A stretch of 64,000 nt of DNA from Lachnoclostridium sp. An196 (GCF_002160135.1 NZ_NFJZ01000001.1:310001-374000), one strand, 5' to 3'. Numbered from the stretch's first letter, positions 18,725-26,888 are shown. The notes: generated from the letters alone by a model not told the origin. Translations and numbers: made by a program.

Positions 18725-18753
18725 TTGACAACCGGCTTCGGTTTTGGTATTAT
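18725..18753 (+). promoter_or_regulatory. SigA-type promoter of the tRNA-Val/tRNA-Met unit
   Basis: TTGACA (18725-18730) and TATTAT (18748-18753) are spaced by exactly 17 bases, about 30 bases before the first tRNA. Confidence 0.85.
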
Positions 18754-18785
18754 AACGGAGTCGGTTGAAAAACCGGTCAGAAAAT

Positions 18786-18858
18786 GGGATCTTAGCTCAG
18801 CTGGGAGAGCATCTGCCTTACAAGCAGAGGGTCACAGGTTCGAGCCCTGTAGGTCCCA
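18786..18858 (+). tRNA. tRNA-Val (anticodon TAC)
   Basis: A full cloverleaf can be drawn. The acceptor stem GGGATCT pairs with AGGTCCC, the D-arm is TTAGCTCAGCTGGGAGAGC, and the anticodon arm TCTGC-CTTACAA-GCAGA carries TAC. The T-arm holds GGTTCGAGCC. The discriminator base is A and the 3' CCA is not encoded. Confidence 0.97.
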
Positions 18859-18871
18859 TTAAAATAAATAT

Positions 18872-18945
18872 GGCGAAGTAGCTCAGCTGGCTAGAGCACA
18901 CGGTTCATACCCGTGGTGTCGAGGGTTCGAGTCCCCCCTTCGCTA
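18872..18945 (+). tRNA. tRNA-Met (anticodon CAT), elongator type
   Basis: Acceptor GGCGAAG pairs with CTTCGCT (first pair G-U). The anticodon arm CACGG-TTCATAC-CCGTG carries CAT. The body resembles elongator Met tRNAs of Firmicutes rather than the initiator, because the first pair is formed. The 3' CCA is not encoded. An Ile(CAT) identity through lysidine is less likely. Confidence 0.93.
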
Positions 18946-18950
18946 CTGTG

Positions 18951-18979
18951 GCTTCCTAAGGATTTAGGAAGCTATTTTT
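18951..18979 (+). terminator. Rho-independent terminator of the tRNA unit
   Basis: GCTTCCTAA (18951-18959) pairs perfectly with TTAGGAAGC (18964-18972) around GGAT, followed by TATTTTT. Confidence 0.9.
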
Positions 18980-19011
18980 ATATTAGCGAATATATTTTGG
19001 AGGGAATACAG

Positions 19012-19560
19012 ATGAGAGTTGGTATCGGCTATGATGTTCACCGCCTGGCAGAGGGCCGGGATCTGATCATTGGCGGGGTGAAGATTCCGTATGAGAAAGG
19101 CTTGCTGGGGCATTCGGATGCGGACGTGCTGCTGCATGCGATCATGGACGCTCTTCTCGGAGCGGCGGCCATGGGAGATATCGGAAAACATTTCCCGGAT
19201 ACGGATCCGAAGTATGAGGGAGCATCCAGTATAAAGCTTCTGGAACATGTCGGGGAACTTCTGGAACAGGAAAGCTACCAGATTGTCAACATCGACGCGA
19301 CGATCATCGCGCAGAAGCCGAAGATGGCGCCTCATATCCCGCAGATGATTCAGAATGTGGCGCAAACATTGGAAATTGACGAAAGTCAGGTAAACATCAA
19401 GGCGACGACAGAGGAAGGTCTTGGATTTACCGGAAGTGGAGAGGGAATTTCCTCTCAGGCGATCTGCTCGCTGCTTCCGATTACCGCTTATCTGGACGCA
19501 GATCTTGAGATGCCGCAAAATACATGTGGAGGCTGTGCCGGATGCCCGAAGGAAGCCTGA
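19012..19560 (+). CDS. ispF: 2-C-methyl-D-erythritol 2,4-cyclodiphosphate synthase
   Basis: IspF converts CDP-methylerythritol 2-phosphate to the cyclic diphosphate in the MEP route to isoprenoids. The start [19 protein letters not shown] holds the metal-binding Asp/His pair. [38 protein letters not shown] and the late [17 protein letters not shown] are all canonical. ATG 19012 follows GGAGG. The protein has 182 residues, about 25 more than usual. The extra C-terminal tail ends [13 protein letters not shown], with Cys spaced C-x2-C-x2-C, which is not part of the normal enzyme. Its stop overlaps the next ATG. Confidence 0.95.
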   Translation: MRVGIGYDVHRLAEGRDLIIGGVKIPYEKGLLGHSDADVLLHAIMDALLGAAAMGDIGKHFPDTDPKYEGASSIKLLEHVGELLEQESYQIVNIDATIIAQKPKMAPHIPQMIQNVAQTLEIDESQVNIKATTEEGLGFTGSGEGISSQAICSLLPITAYLDADLEMPQNTCGGCAGCPKEA

Positions 19561-20387
19561 TGGATGAAATAATGCCGGAGCCGTTCTACTTGCCGGAAGA
19601 TGAAAAAGAAAGGTCCAGAGGACTCTATAAAGAGGCGTTTCCGGAGGATACGGAAAAGTTTGTAGATTTTTATTATACCTGTAAAGCCAGGGATAACCAG
19701 ATCCTGGCTTTGGAGCAGGATGGAGAACTGGTATCCATGGTGCATCTGAATCCGTATACAATGATTGTAAATGGGTTTGAAACACCGGTGAATTATATTG
19801 TGGCAGTGGCTACCGGGAAAGAATACCGTCATCGCGGATATATGCGTCTGCTCCTGGTGCGCGCTTTACAGGATATGGCTGCCCGGAATATGCCTTTTAC
19901 TTTTCTGATGCCGGCCAGCGAACGTATTTACGCGCCATTTGATTTTGTCTGGATATGCCCGTATACAGAATTGTCTCCCCGGGTAGAGCGCATGGATGCG
20001 GCAGACCAGAACCGGTACCTGGCTGCCCGTTATCAGATGTTCTGCAAAAGGGACGCGGTATATCTGGAAAATCTTGCAGCAGAGAAGCGTGCGGAAGAAG
20101 GCGAGATGCCGTCGGGGAAGATGCCTCCTTATATGGCGCGCATTACAGATGTAAGCCAGATGCTGCGCATGGTCAATACCAGGCAGGCGCAGAAACTATA
20201 TCTGAAGATCCATGACCCCATCATTCAGAAAAATGACGGCTGGTTCTGCTGGGAAGCAGCGCCGGATCTTAGCAAAGCAGAGAAGCTGGCACAGCCGCCG
20301 GAGAGGACTGATCTGGAACTGACGGTCGGGGAACTGGCCTCTATGGTGTTCGGAGAGTTTCGGATCTGTTTGTCGGAAATTGTCTGA
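19560..20387 (+). CDS. GNAT family N-acetyltransferase
   Basis: A 275-residue protein whose N-terminal half has an acetyl-CoA-binding GNAT fold. Motif A is visible as VAVATGKEYRHRGYMRLLLV, with the usual R-x-x-G-x pattern. The C-terminal half (DLELTVGELASMVFGEF) resembles the sterol-carrier-like domain of Eis-type acetyltransferases. The start at 19560 is shared with the last base of the ispF stop (TGATG) and has AAGGAA upstream, so the genes are coupled. Substrate unknown; small molecule or protein amine acetylation are both possible. Confidence 0.82.
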   Translation: MDEIMPEPFYLPEDEKERSRGLYKEAFPEDTEKFVDFYYTCKARDNQILALEQDGELVSMVHLNPYTMIVNGFETPVNYIVAVATGKEYRHRGYMRLLLVRALQDMAARNMPFTFLMPASERIYAPFDFVWICPYTELSPRVERMDAADQNRYLAARYQMFCKRDAVYLENLAAEKRAEEGEMPSGKMPPYMARITDVSQMLRMVNTRQAQKLYLKIHDPIIQKNDGWFCWEAAPDLSKAEKLAQPPERTDLELTVGELASMVFGEFRICLSEIV

Positions 20388-20392
20388 CGGAC

Positions 20393-20421
20393 TTGACAAA
20401 AGTTTAAGAATCCCATATTCT
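20393..20421 (+). promoter_or_regulatory. SigA-type promoter of the cysE T-box leader
   Basis: TTGACA (20393-20398) and TATTCT (20416-20421) with 17-base spacing, immediately upstream of the leader RNA. Confidence 0.8.
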
Positions 20422-20428
20422 ATAGCAT

Positions 20429-20677
20429 ATAGTGAAATGCGTGGAACGGATAGAGTAATCTTCTGTAAACCATCAGAGAGGGACCGTCACCGGCTGAAAG
20501 CGGTCCCGGGCAGAGGAAGAGGAAAGTGCATCCGGGAGCAGACAGGAGGAAAGGCATACGAGTATTCCTGTACGGAGACACACGTTACGTGTATCGAGTG
20601 GAAGGCGGGATGCCTTTCAGTAGAGTGGAACCGCGGATACCTTCGTCTCTAGTTTTGGAGACGGAGGTTTTATTTTT
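20429..20677 (+). promoter_or_regulatory. T-box leader, cysteine specific, upstream of cysE
   Basis: The conserved T-box sequence AGAGTGGAACCGCGG lies at 20622-20636. It is followed by the terminator hairpin CCTTCGTCTC (20640-20649) / GAGACGGAGG (20658-20667) and TTTTATTTTT. In Stem I the downstream strand of the specifier loop reads GAAAGTGCATCC, giving a TGC (Cys) specifier followed by A, and an AGTA element is present on the upstream side near 20454. In this family uncharged tRNA-Cys binds and stabilises the antiterminator, so cysE is expressed when cysteine is short. Confidence 0.93.
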
Positions 20678-20691
20678 CTGGAGGGAAGTAT

Positions 20692-21342
20692 ATGGGGCTT
20701 ATTAAATATGTAAAAGAAGAGATCGCCGTCATACGGGAACGGGATCCGGCGATCAAGTCCAACATGGAAGTGTTTTTATACCCTACTTTTCATGCGATTT
20801 TGAAGTACCGGCTTGCCCATAAGCTTTATAAGAAAGGACATTATTTCTGGGCCAGATGGATTTCCCAGAGGACAGCGCGCAAAACCGGGATCGAGATTCA
20901 CCCGGGAGCTACGATCGGAAAAGGACTCTTTATCGATCACGGCACAGGGGTAGTGATCGGCGAGACTGCGATCCTGGGCGACAATGTAACCCTGTATCAA
21001 GGGGTGACTCTGGGCGGCACTGGAAAGGAGCATGGAAAACGCCATCCTACGCTGGAGGACAATGTAATGGTTAGTGCGGGAGCCAAGATCCTGGGTTCTT
21101 TTACGATTGGTGAGAACTCTAAGATTGGAGCAGGAAGCGTGGTGCTGGGACCGGTGCCGGCCAACTGTACCGTAGTAGGCGTGCCGGGGCGCATTGTGAA
21201 AAAGGACAATGTCCGTATCCCCAGGAATGATCTGGATCAGGTGAACCTGCCGGACCCGGTGCTGGACGCGATCCAGGAACTCAGGGAAGAGAACCGGAAA
21301 TTGCGGGAAGAATTAGAGCGCTTAAAAGTAGAAATTAAATAA
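20692..21342 (+). CDS. cysE: Serine O-acetyltransferase
   Basis: CysE makes O-acetylserine from serine and acetyl-CoA, the first step of cysteine synthesis. After a helical N-terminal domain (YPTFHAILKYRLAHKLYKKG), the left-handed beta-helix starts around residue 65. It contains IDHGTGVVIGETAILGDNV, GVTLGGTGKEHGKRHPTLED and VPANCTVVGVPGRIV. The 216-residue length is normal for the short Firmicute form, with a charged C-terminal coiled tail. It is controlled by the upstream cysteine T-box. In Bacillus cysS follows directly; here three glycosylation genes intervene. Confidence 0.96.
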   Translation: MGLIKYVKEEIAVIRERDPAIKSNMEVFLYPTFHAILKYRLAHKLYKKGHYFWARWISQRTARKTGIEIHPGATIGKGLFIDHGTGVVIGETAILGDNVTLYQGVTLGGTGKEHGKRHPTLEDNVMVSAGAKILGSFTIGENSKIGAGSVVLGPVPANCTVVGVPGRIVKKDNVRIPRNDLDQVNLPDPVLDAIQELREENRKLREELERLKVEIK

Positions 21343-21348
21343 AGCGTA

Positions 21349-21357
21349 TGCTATAAT
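21349..21357 (+). promoter_or_regulatory. Candidate extended -10 promoter before the Gtr-like trio
   Basis: TGCTATAAT gives a perfect TATAAT preceded by TGn, just after the cysE stop. No good -35 is seen at the right spacing. It could drive the three AT-rich genes independently of the T-box. Confidence 0.5.
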
Positions 21358-21401
21358 TTTCTCGAAATTAGATGCTTAATGTAACGGAAAAGGTGAATAT
21401 A

Positions 21402-22337
21402 ATGCTTTCAGTAATTGTTCCTGCGTATAATGAAGAAGAGATGGTTGAAAAATGTGCATCTGCAATCAGGGATATTCTTTTAAAAGCCTCGATTTTATAT
21501 GAATTAATTTTCGTAGATGATGGTTCAAAGGATAATACTTGGGAGCAAATTGTACGACTATCAATTCAACGAACGGATATAAGGGGCATCCATTTTTCAA
21601 GAAATTTTGGAAAAGAGGCGGCTATTATGGCCGGCTTGTCTAATGCAGCAGGAGAGTGCTGTGTGGTGCTTGACTGTGACCTTCAGCACCCTCCGGAAAA
21701 GATTATCGATATGTACAAGCTTTGGGAGAAGGGGTATGAAGTGGTCGAAGGACGTAAGTCCAGCAGAGGAGATGAAGGGAAATTGCACTCTTTGGCAGCT
21801 CGTATTTTTTACTCTCTTATTAGTGCGGCAGTTGGTTTTGATATGTCAGATGCATCTGATTTTCGTCTGCTGGATAGAAAGGCAGTAAATGTTTTGCTTA
21901 ATATGCGGGAGAGAAATGCATTTTTCAGGGCATTATCTTCATGGATTGGATTTAAGAGTACTTTTATTGAGTTTGATGTTCAGGAACGGAGTGCGGGTGT
22001 TTCAAAGTGGTCAACAAGCGCACTGGTAAAATATGCGATCAGTAATATATCATCATTTTCAACGGCACCTATGCAAATTGTTACGGCTTTGGGAGTTGTT
22101 ATGTTTTTGCTCTCGATTATTTTTGGAGGAATAGCGCTGGTACAGAAAATTAATGGAATAGCATTGGAAGGTTTTACCACGGTTATTCTGCTGTTGTTGT
22201 TTTCAAGCAGTATTGTGATGATCAGCCTTGGAATCATTGGGTTTTATATTGCACAGATTTATGAGGAAATTAAGGGAAGGCCACGGTATATTATTTCCAG
22301 TACTTGCGGGGATCAGGCACATGATACAGTTGATTAA
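21402..22337 (+). CDS. Polyprenyl-phosphate glycosyltransferase (GtrB/DPM1-like, GT2)
   Basis: This enzyme puts a sugar from a UDP-donor onto undecaprenyl phosphate. The GT2 catalytic part shows LSVIVPAYNEEEMVEKC, IFVDDGSKDNTWEQI, GIHFSRNFGKEAAIMAGL and VVLDCDLQHPPEKI with the metal-binding Asp residues. Two C-terminal membrane helices follow, as in GtrB. ATG 21402 fits the GGAAAAGGTG binding site; ATG 21372 has none. The protein has 311 residues. It overlaps gtrA-like 22321 by 17 bases. The segment is clearly A+T richer than cysE and cysS on either side. Confidence 0.92.
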   Translation: MLSVIVPAYNEEEMVEKCASAIRDILLKASILYELIFVDDGSKDNTWEQIVRLSIQRTDIRGIHFSRNFGKEAAIMAGLSNAAGECCVVLDCDLQHPPEKIIDMYKLWEKGYEVVEGRKSSRGDEGKLHSLAARIFYSLISAAVGFDMSDASDFRLLDRKAVNVLLNMRERNAFFRALSSWIGFKSTFIEFDVQERSAGVSKWSTSALVKYAISNISSFSTAPMQIVTALGVVMFLLSIIFGGIALVQKINGIALEGFTTVILLLLFSSSIVMISLGIIGFYIAQIYEEIKGRPRYIISSTCGDQAHDTVD

Positions 22338-22737
22338 GAAAATATTTGATATAACTTTTTGGAAATTTATTTTAGTTGGAATATTAAATACAGTATTTGG
22401 CGTTGGAATTATGTTTATATTCTATAATATATTTCATTTCAGTTACTGGGTCTCTTCGGCGTCAAATTATTTTTTTGGCAGTATTTTAAGCTATGTTTTA
22501 AACCGTTTTTTTACTTTTGGAAATAAAACAAATACGAAAAAGACTTTACTTCGGTTTGTTATTAACATCAGCATATGTTACTTGGTTGCTTATGGGGTTG
22601 CCAGACCTGTGGCGGCATATATTTTGTCGGGCTTGACAGTAATGGTTCAAGAAAATATGGCTATGGTAATAGGAATGTGCCTTTTTGTTGGATTGAATTA
22701 TATGGGACAGCGGTTTTTTGTTTTTAGAGAAAAATAA
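22321..22737 (+). CDS. GtrA-like membrane protein (candidate glycolipid flippase)
   Basis: A 138-residue protein with four membrane helices, the size and topology of GtrA. Family features are FWKFILVGILNTVFGVG, YFFGSILSYVLNRFFTFGNK and the closing VGLNYMGQRFFVF. GtrA proteins are thought to move the sugar-phosphate-undecaprenol made by GtrB to the outer face. ATG 22321 lies in the frame overlapping the end of the GT2 gene, showing coupling. It is followed 11 bases later by the third member of the trio. Confidence 0.9.
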   Translation: MIQLIKKIFDITFWKFILVGILNTVFGVGIMFIFYNIFHFSYWVSSASNYFFGSILSYVLNRFFTFGNKTNTKKTLLRFVINISICYLVAYGVARPVAAYILSGLTVMVQENMAMVIGMCLFVGLNYMGQRFFVFREK

Positions 22738-22748
22738 GGAGTAGTGTT

Positions 22749-24116
22749 TTGGGAAAAAAGGAAAAAATATTAAAGTTCAGTCTCATCTGTATTTTTGTTT
22801 TTATCTGTATATTTTTATTAAATCGAATCACTATTTACACAGGTGACGATTATATGTATCATTTTTTCTTTGAACAAGGAAGAGTAAGCAGTTCTAGCAG
22901 AAGGCTTTCTGGAATTACTGATATACCTGCGTCGATGAGAAATCATTATCAGTCTTTTAATGGACGTATTGTGGCTCATTCAATTATTCAGTTCTTTATG
23001 CTTTTTGACAAAAGTATATTTAATATATGCAATTCTATTGCATATGTAGTAGTTGGAATTTTACTTTTATTTAATATACAGCCTATATATAAGAAATGGA
23101 AGGCATGGCATCTGGTGCTTGTTTACTTGTTTATGTGGTTATGTCTGCCGGATTTTGGACTGTCAGTTTTATGGGTTTCGGGAGCAGTAAACTATTTGTG
23201 GATGAGTATGCTTTTGCTTGGGCTGATGGCATTTTATCGATATCATCATGAAACACCTCAAAAAATGAGCAGACGCCCTATTGAATGGCTAAAAGCAATT
23301 CTGATTATTCCGTTGGCATTTATATGTGGGTGGTCAAGTGAAAATGGCGGAGGAGCAGTTATTGGACTTGTTTTCCTGATTATATTGATTTGGGTATATG
23401 AAAAAAGGCATATACCAGTATGGGCTGTTAGCGGCTGGTTGGTATCATGCGTGGGATTTTTGTTTTTGTTAAAAGCACCAAGCAGCGCTGCTAAGATGGA
23501 TACAGTATATACAGCAGAAGTTTTGCTGAAGAGAATACGGGAAGTAATAGGTTTTTCCTATCATTATATTATGATTTTATATATTTTCTTTTTTGTTCTT
23601 GCTGTACTTTTTATCAGATGGCGTATAAAAGTTGGAAGAAGTTGGAAGGAAGATATTGCTTTCCCGGTGGTATACATGTTATCAGGGGCGGCTAGTGTAA
23701 TTGTATTGCTTGCTTCTCCCGTTATTATGGGGAAATCCTGGATATGGGCAGTATGCACTGCAGTTTGCGCAATTGGACAGCTGATTTGGAAAATGACGGA
23801 AGATGGATGGAAATTAGATATTAGGACATTTAGAGAGCTGGTAGCTATTTTAGGAATTGTAGCGGTATTTAATTACTGGACTGCGTATAAGGATTTGAAA
23901 AAAACATATTCAGAATATCAATTACAATTATCGGAAATCCAAGAACAGAAAGAACAAGGAATAAGGGATGTGGCCATTACATTGTTGAGCAATGAACAGA
24001 ATATATGTAATCCGGCCATGAAAACTCCAAATGTATCCACTGATAAAAATTCATGGTTTAATGAATGGATGGCGCTGTACTATGAAGTAGATTCTATAAC
24101 CGGAATCGAAGAGTAA
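22749..24116 (+). CDS. DUF6056-like membrane protein, putative GT-C transferase of the Gtr trio
   Basis: A polytopic protein of 455 residues with about ten helices. The first outer loop reads IYTGDDYMYHFFF and is followed by NHYQSFNGRIVAHSIIQF. These are the hallmarks of the DUF6056 group as I remember it. The Asp-Asp fits a GT-C catalytic site. Its place after GtrB- and GtrA-like genes suggests it is the serotype-specific transferase that adds the flipped sugar to an external glycan. The start is TTG with AAGGAG 7 bases upstream. The protein is A+T rich in coding and probably horizontally acquired. Confidence 0.78.
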   Translation: MGKKEKILKFSLICIFVFICIFLLNRITIYTGDDYMYHFFFEQGRVSSSSRRLSGITDIPASMRNHYQSFNGRIVAHSIIQFFMLFDKSIFNICNSIAYVVVGILLLFNIQPIYKKWKAWHLVLVYLFMWLCLPDFGLSVLWVSGAVNYLWMSMLLLGLMAFYRYHHETPQKMSRRPIEWLKAILIIPLAFICGWSSENGGGAVIGLVFLIILIWVYEKRHIPVWAVSGWLVSCVGFLFLLKAPSSAAKMDTVYTAEVLLKRIREVIGFSYHYIMILYIFFFVLAVLFIRWRIKVGRSWKEDIAFPVVYMLSGAASVIVLLASPVIMGKSWIWAVCTAVCAIGQLIWKMTEDGWKLDIRTFRELVAILGIVAVFNYWTAYKDLKKTYSEYQLQLSEIQEQKEQGIRDVAITLLSNEQNICNPAMKTPNVSTDKNSWFNEWMALYYEVDSITGIEE

Positions 24117-24142
24117 AAATTAAGTTAAAGGAGAGCAAATAT

Positions 24143-25552
24143 ATGATTCGTATCTATAACACCCTATCTAAAAAGAAAGAGGATTTCATCCCCCTGGAGG
24201 AAGGAAAGGTGCGCATGTACGTGTGCGGACCGACCGTTTATAATTTTATCCATATCGGCAATGCCCGTCCGATGATCGTGTTCGATACGGTGCGCCGTTA
24301 TCTGGAGCACAAAGGCTATGAAGTGAACTTTGTATCCAACTTTACAGACGTGGACGACAAGATTATCAAAAAAGCCAATGAAGAAGGCGTCAGCGCGGAG
24401 GAGATCTCTCAGAGATATATCGCGGAGTGCAAAAAGGATATGGAAGGCATGAATATCATGCCGGCCACGACCCATCCTCTGGCGACTCAGGAGATCGACG
24501 GGATGATCGATATGATCTCCGAGCTGATCGATAAAGGGGATGCCTATGCCGTGAATGGCACGGTATATTTCCGGACCCGCCAGTTTAAGGATTATGGAAA
24601 ACTGTCTCATAAGAATCTGGATGATCTTCAGGCGGGGAACCGTTCGCTGCTGGTATCCGGCGAAGATGAGAAGGAAGATCCGCTGGATTTTGTACTCTGG
24701 AAACCGAAAAAAGAGGGAGAACCATACTGGAAATCTCCATGGGGCGACGGACGTCCGGGCTGGCATATTGAGTGCTCTGTCATGTCTAAAAAATATCTGG
24801 GCGAGCAGATCGATATCCACGGCGGCGGAGAGGATCTGATCTTTCCCCATCATGAAAACGAGATCGCCCAGAGCGAATCCTGCTCGGGAAAGGAATTTGC
24901 CAGATACTGGATGCACAATGCATTTTTGAATATTGACAACCGGAAAATGTCCAAATCTCTGGGAAATTTCTTTACGGTAAGAGAGATCAGCGAGAAATAT
25001 GACCTTCAGGTACTCCGTTTCTTTATGCTGAACGCCCACTACCGCAGCCCGCTGAATTTCAGCGCGGAACTGATGGAATCTTCCAAAAATGCGCTGGAGA
25101 GAATCCAGACGGCAGTGGATAACCTGAAGTTTCTCGCGGAGCATGCTTCCACGCAGGAGATGACTCCGGAGGAAGCGGCAAAGGCGGAAGAAGCAGTAAA
25201 ATATGAAAAAGCCTTTGACGATTCTATGGATGACGACTTTAACACAGCCGACGCCATCGCAGCCATCTTTGATCTGGTGAAATTTGCCAATACCACTGCG
25301 GACGAGAAAAGCAGCAAAGCTTACGCGGAGACGCTGTGTGAAAAGATCCAGGGGCTGTGCGATATCATGGGACTGATCACCGAGAAAAAAGAAGAACTGC
25401 TGGATGAGGATATCGAGAAACTGATCGAAGAGCGTCAGGCAGCCAGAAAGGCAAAGAATTTCGCGCGGGCAGATGAGATCCGGGCAGAACTTCTGGAAAA
25501 GGGAATCGTTCTGGAAGATACCCGTGAAGGAGTAAAATGGAAGAGAGCATAA
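24143..25552 (+). CDS. cysS: Cysteinyl-tRNA synthetase
   Basis: A class I aminoacyl-tRNA synthetase of 469 residues charging tRNA-Cys. The zinc-linked N-terminal motif CGPTVYNFIHIGNARPMIV contains the HIGH-type signature. GWHIECSVMSKKYLG, HGGGEDLIFPHHENEIAQSE and KMSKSLGNFFTVREI complete the catalytic core. AAGGAG precedes the ATG. Coding base composition returns to that of the chromosome after the AT-rich trio. No promoter or T-box of its own is visible in the 26-base gap, so it probably depends on read-through from upstream. Confidence 0.97.
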   Translation: MIRIYNTLSKKKEDFIPLEEGKVRMYVCGPTVYNFIHIGNARPMIVFDTVRRYLEHKGYEVNFVSNFTDVDDKIIKKANEEGVSAEEISQRYIAECKKDMEGMNIMPATTHPLATQEIDGMIDMISELIDKGDAYAVNGTVYFRTRQFKDYGKLSHKNLDDLQAGNRSLLVSGEDEKEDPLDFVLWKPKKEGEPYWKSPWGDGRPGWHIECSVMSKKYLGEQIDIHGGGEDLIFPHHENEIAQSESCSGKEFARYWMHNAFLNIDNRKMSKSLGNFFTVREISEKYDLQVLRFFMLNAHYRSPLNFSAELMESSKNALERIQTAVDNLKFLAEHASTQEMTPEEAAKAEEAVKYEKAFDDSMDDDFNTADAIAAIFDLVKFANTTADEKSSKAYAETLCEKIQGLCDIMGLITEKKEELLDEDIEKLIEERQAARKAKNFARADEIRAELLEKGIVLEDTREGVKWKRA

Positions 25553-25968
25553 AATACCTGAAAGAGCAGTTTGAACTGGGAGAGCTGGATATCCGCACCT
25601 GCTCTCCTGTGGTGCTGGCTTATATCGGAGACGCAGTCTATGAACTGGTGATTCGGACCGTACTGGTATGCAGAGGAGGCCGCCAGGCCAATACGCTGCA
25701 CAAAAGAGCCAGCAGTTATGTAAAAGCTTCCTCCCAGGCAGCGATGATCGAGGCATTGCAGGAGGATCTGACAGAGGACGAGATGCAGGTCTATAAACGC
25801 GGGCGCAATGCCAAGACGGTCAGTATGGCGAAGCATGCCACCATGCATGATTACCGTCATGCCACAGGTTTTGAAGCGTTGATGGGCTACCTGTATCTGA
25901 CGGATCAGATGAAAAGAATGATAGATCTGGTAAAACTGGGTCTGGAGAAGACGGGAGGTACACCGTGA
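25537..25968 (+). CDS. mrnC: Mini-ribonuclease III (23S rRNA maturation)
   Basis: A 143-residue RNase III-like catalytic domain without the double-strand RNA-binding domain, as in Mini-III, which trims 23S rRNA precursors. Markers are VLAYIGDAVYELVIRTVLV, RQANTLHKRASSYVKASSQA and RGRNAKT. It overlaps cysS by 16 bases and rlmB by 4, matching the cysS-mrnC-rlmB order of Bacillus. Confidence 0.94.
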   Translation: MEESIKYLKEQFELGELDIRTCSPVVLAYIGDAVYELVIRTVLVCRGGRQANTLHKRASSYVKASSQAAMIEALQEDLTEDEMQVYKRGRNAKTVSMAKHATMHDYRHATGFEALMGYLYLTDQMKRMIDLVKLGLEKTGGTP

Positions 25969-26705
25969 GATATGAAGAATTGACGATAGAAGGGCGCAAC
26001 GCCGTACTGGAGGCTTTCCGGTCCGGCAGGACTATTGACAGACTGTTTGTCCTGAAAGGATGTCAGGACGGCCCTATAAACAGCATTCTGCGGGAAGCGC
26101 GGAAGCGGGATACGGTGATCAGCTATGTACCCAGAGAGCGTCTGGATCATATGAGCGAGACCGGGAAACATCAGGGAGTGATCGCCTACGCGGCGGCCTA
26201 TGAGTATGCTCAGGTGGAAGATATTCTGCAGGCGGCCAGGGAGAAGGGGGAGGATCCTTTCCTGATCCTGCTGGATAATATTGAAGATCCGCATAATCTG
26301 GGGGCTATTATCCGGACAGCCAATCTGGCGGGGGCCCATGGGGTCATCATTCCTAAAAGGCGCGCAGCGGGGCTGACCGCCACGGTGGCGAAAGCATCTG
26401 CAGGCGCTCTGAATTATACGCCGGTGGCGAAAGTGACTAATCTGGGCACCACCATTGACGAACTGAAAAAGCAGGGCATCTGGTTTGTGTGCGCGGATAT
26501 GGATGGGACGGTCATGTATGACGTAAACCTGAAAGGTCCCATCGGGTTGGTGATCGGCAACGAGGGCGAAGGGGTCAGCCGGCTGATCCGGGAAAAATGC
26601 GATTATCAGGTCTCGGTTCCTATGAAGGGAGATATTGATTCTTTAAATGCCTCTGTAGCCGCGGGCGTGCTGGCCTATGAGATCGTAAGACAGAGAAGAG
26701 GATAG
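25965..26705 (+). CDS. rlmB: 23S rRNA 2'-O-methyltransferase (SpoU family, RlmB type)
   Basis: A SPOUT-class methyltransferase of 246 residues modifying a guanosine in 23S rRNA. It has an N-terminal substrate-binding domain (LTIEGRNAVLEAFRSGRTID) and the SpoU domain with LDNIEDPHNLGAIIRTAN, GLVIGNEGEGVSRLI and DSLNASVAAGVLAYEI. The GTG start lies after GGGAGG and overlaps the mrnC stop. The gene ends the housekeeping operon; a tRNA-Thr promoter follows within 50 bases. Confidence 0.94.
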   Translation: MRYEELTIEGRNAVLEAFRSGRTIDRLFVLKGCQDGPINSILREARKRDTVISYVPRERLDHMSETGKHQGVIAYAAAYEYAQVEDILQAAREKGEDPFLILLDNIEDPHNLGAIIRTANLAGAHGVIIPKRRAAGLTATVAKASAGALNYTPVAKVTNLGTTIDELKKQGIWFVCADMDGTVMYDVNLKGPIGLVIGNEGEGVSRLIREKCDYQVSVPMKGDIDSLNASVAAGVLAYEIVRQRRG

Positions 26706-26755
26706 TTTTCAAAAAGCGTTTCAAACAGCGTTTGCAAAAAAAGTTTAAAAAGGTG

Positions 26756-26784
26756 TTGACACTGGGATAAGCCTGTGATAATAT
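26756..26784 (+). promoter_or_regulatory. Promoter of tRNA-Thr
   Basis: TTGACA (26756-26761) is followed at 17 bases by TAATAT (26779-26784). A TATAAT at 26782 would give a 20-base spacer and is less likely. Confidence 0.7.
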
Positions 26785-26815
26785 AATCAAGTCGCGAGCG
26801 GAAGCGACACGACAG

Positions 26816-26888
26816 GCTGCTGTGGCTCAGTCGGTAGAGCGTCGCATTGGTAGTGCGGAGGTCACGGGTCCGATTCCCGTCAGCAGCT
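26816..26888 (+). tRNA. tRNA-Thr (anticodon GGT)
   Basis: Acceptor GCTGCTG pairs with CAGCAGC. The D-arm is TGGCTCAGTCGGTAGAGC, the anticodon arm TCGCA-TTGGTAG-TGCGG carries GGT, and the T-arm contains GGGTCCGATTCCC. The discriminator is T and CCA is not encoded. It stands alone between its own promoter and terminator. Confidence 0.96.

Noticed and set aside
18913-19011. Upstream extension of the ispF frame to a GTG inside tRNA-Met
   Set aside because: It would run through the tRNA and its terminator; the real IspF N-terminus starts at 19012 after GGAGG.
24164-25756. A 530-codon minus-strand open frame opposite cysS and mrnC
   Set aside because: It is a shadow of two strongly recognised genes.
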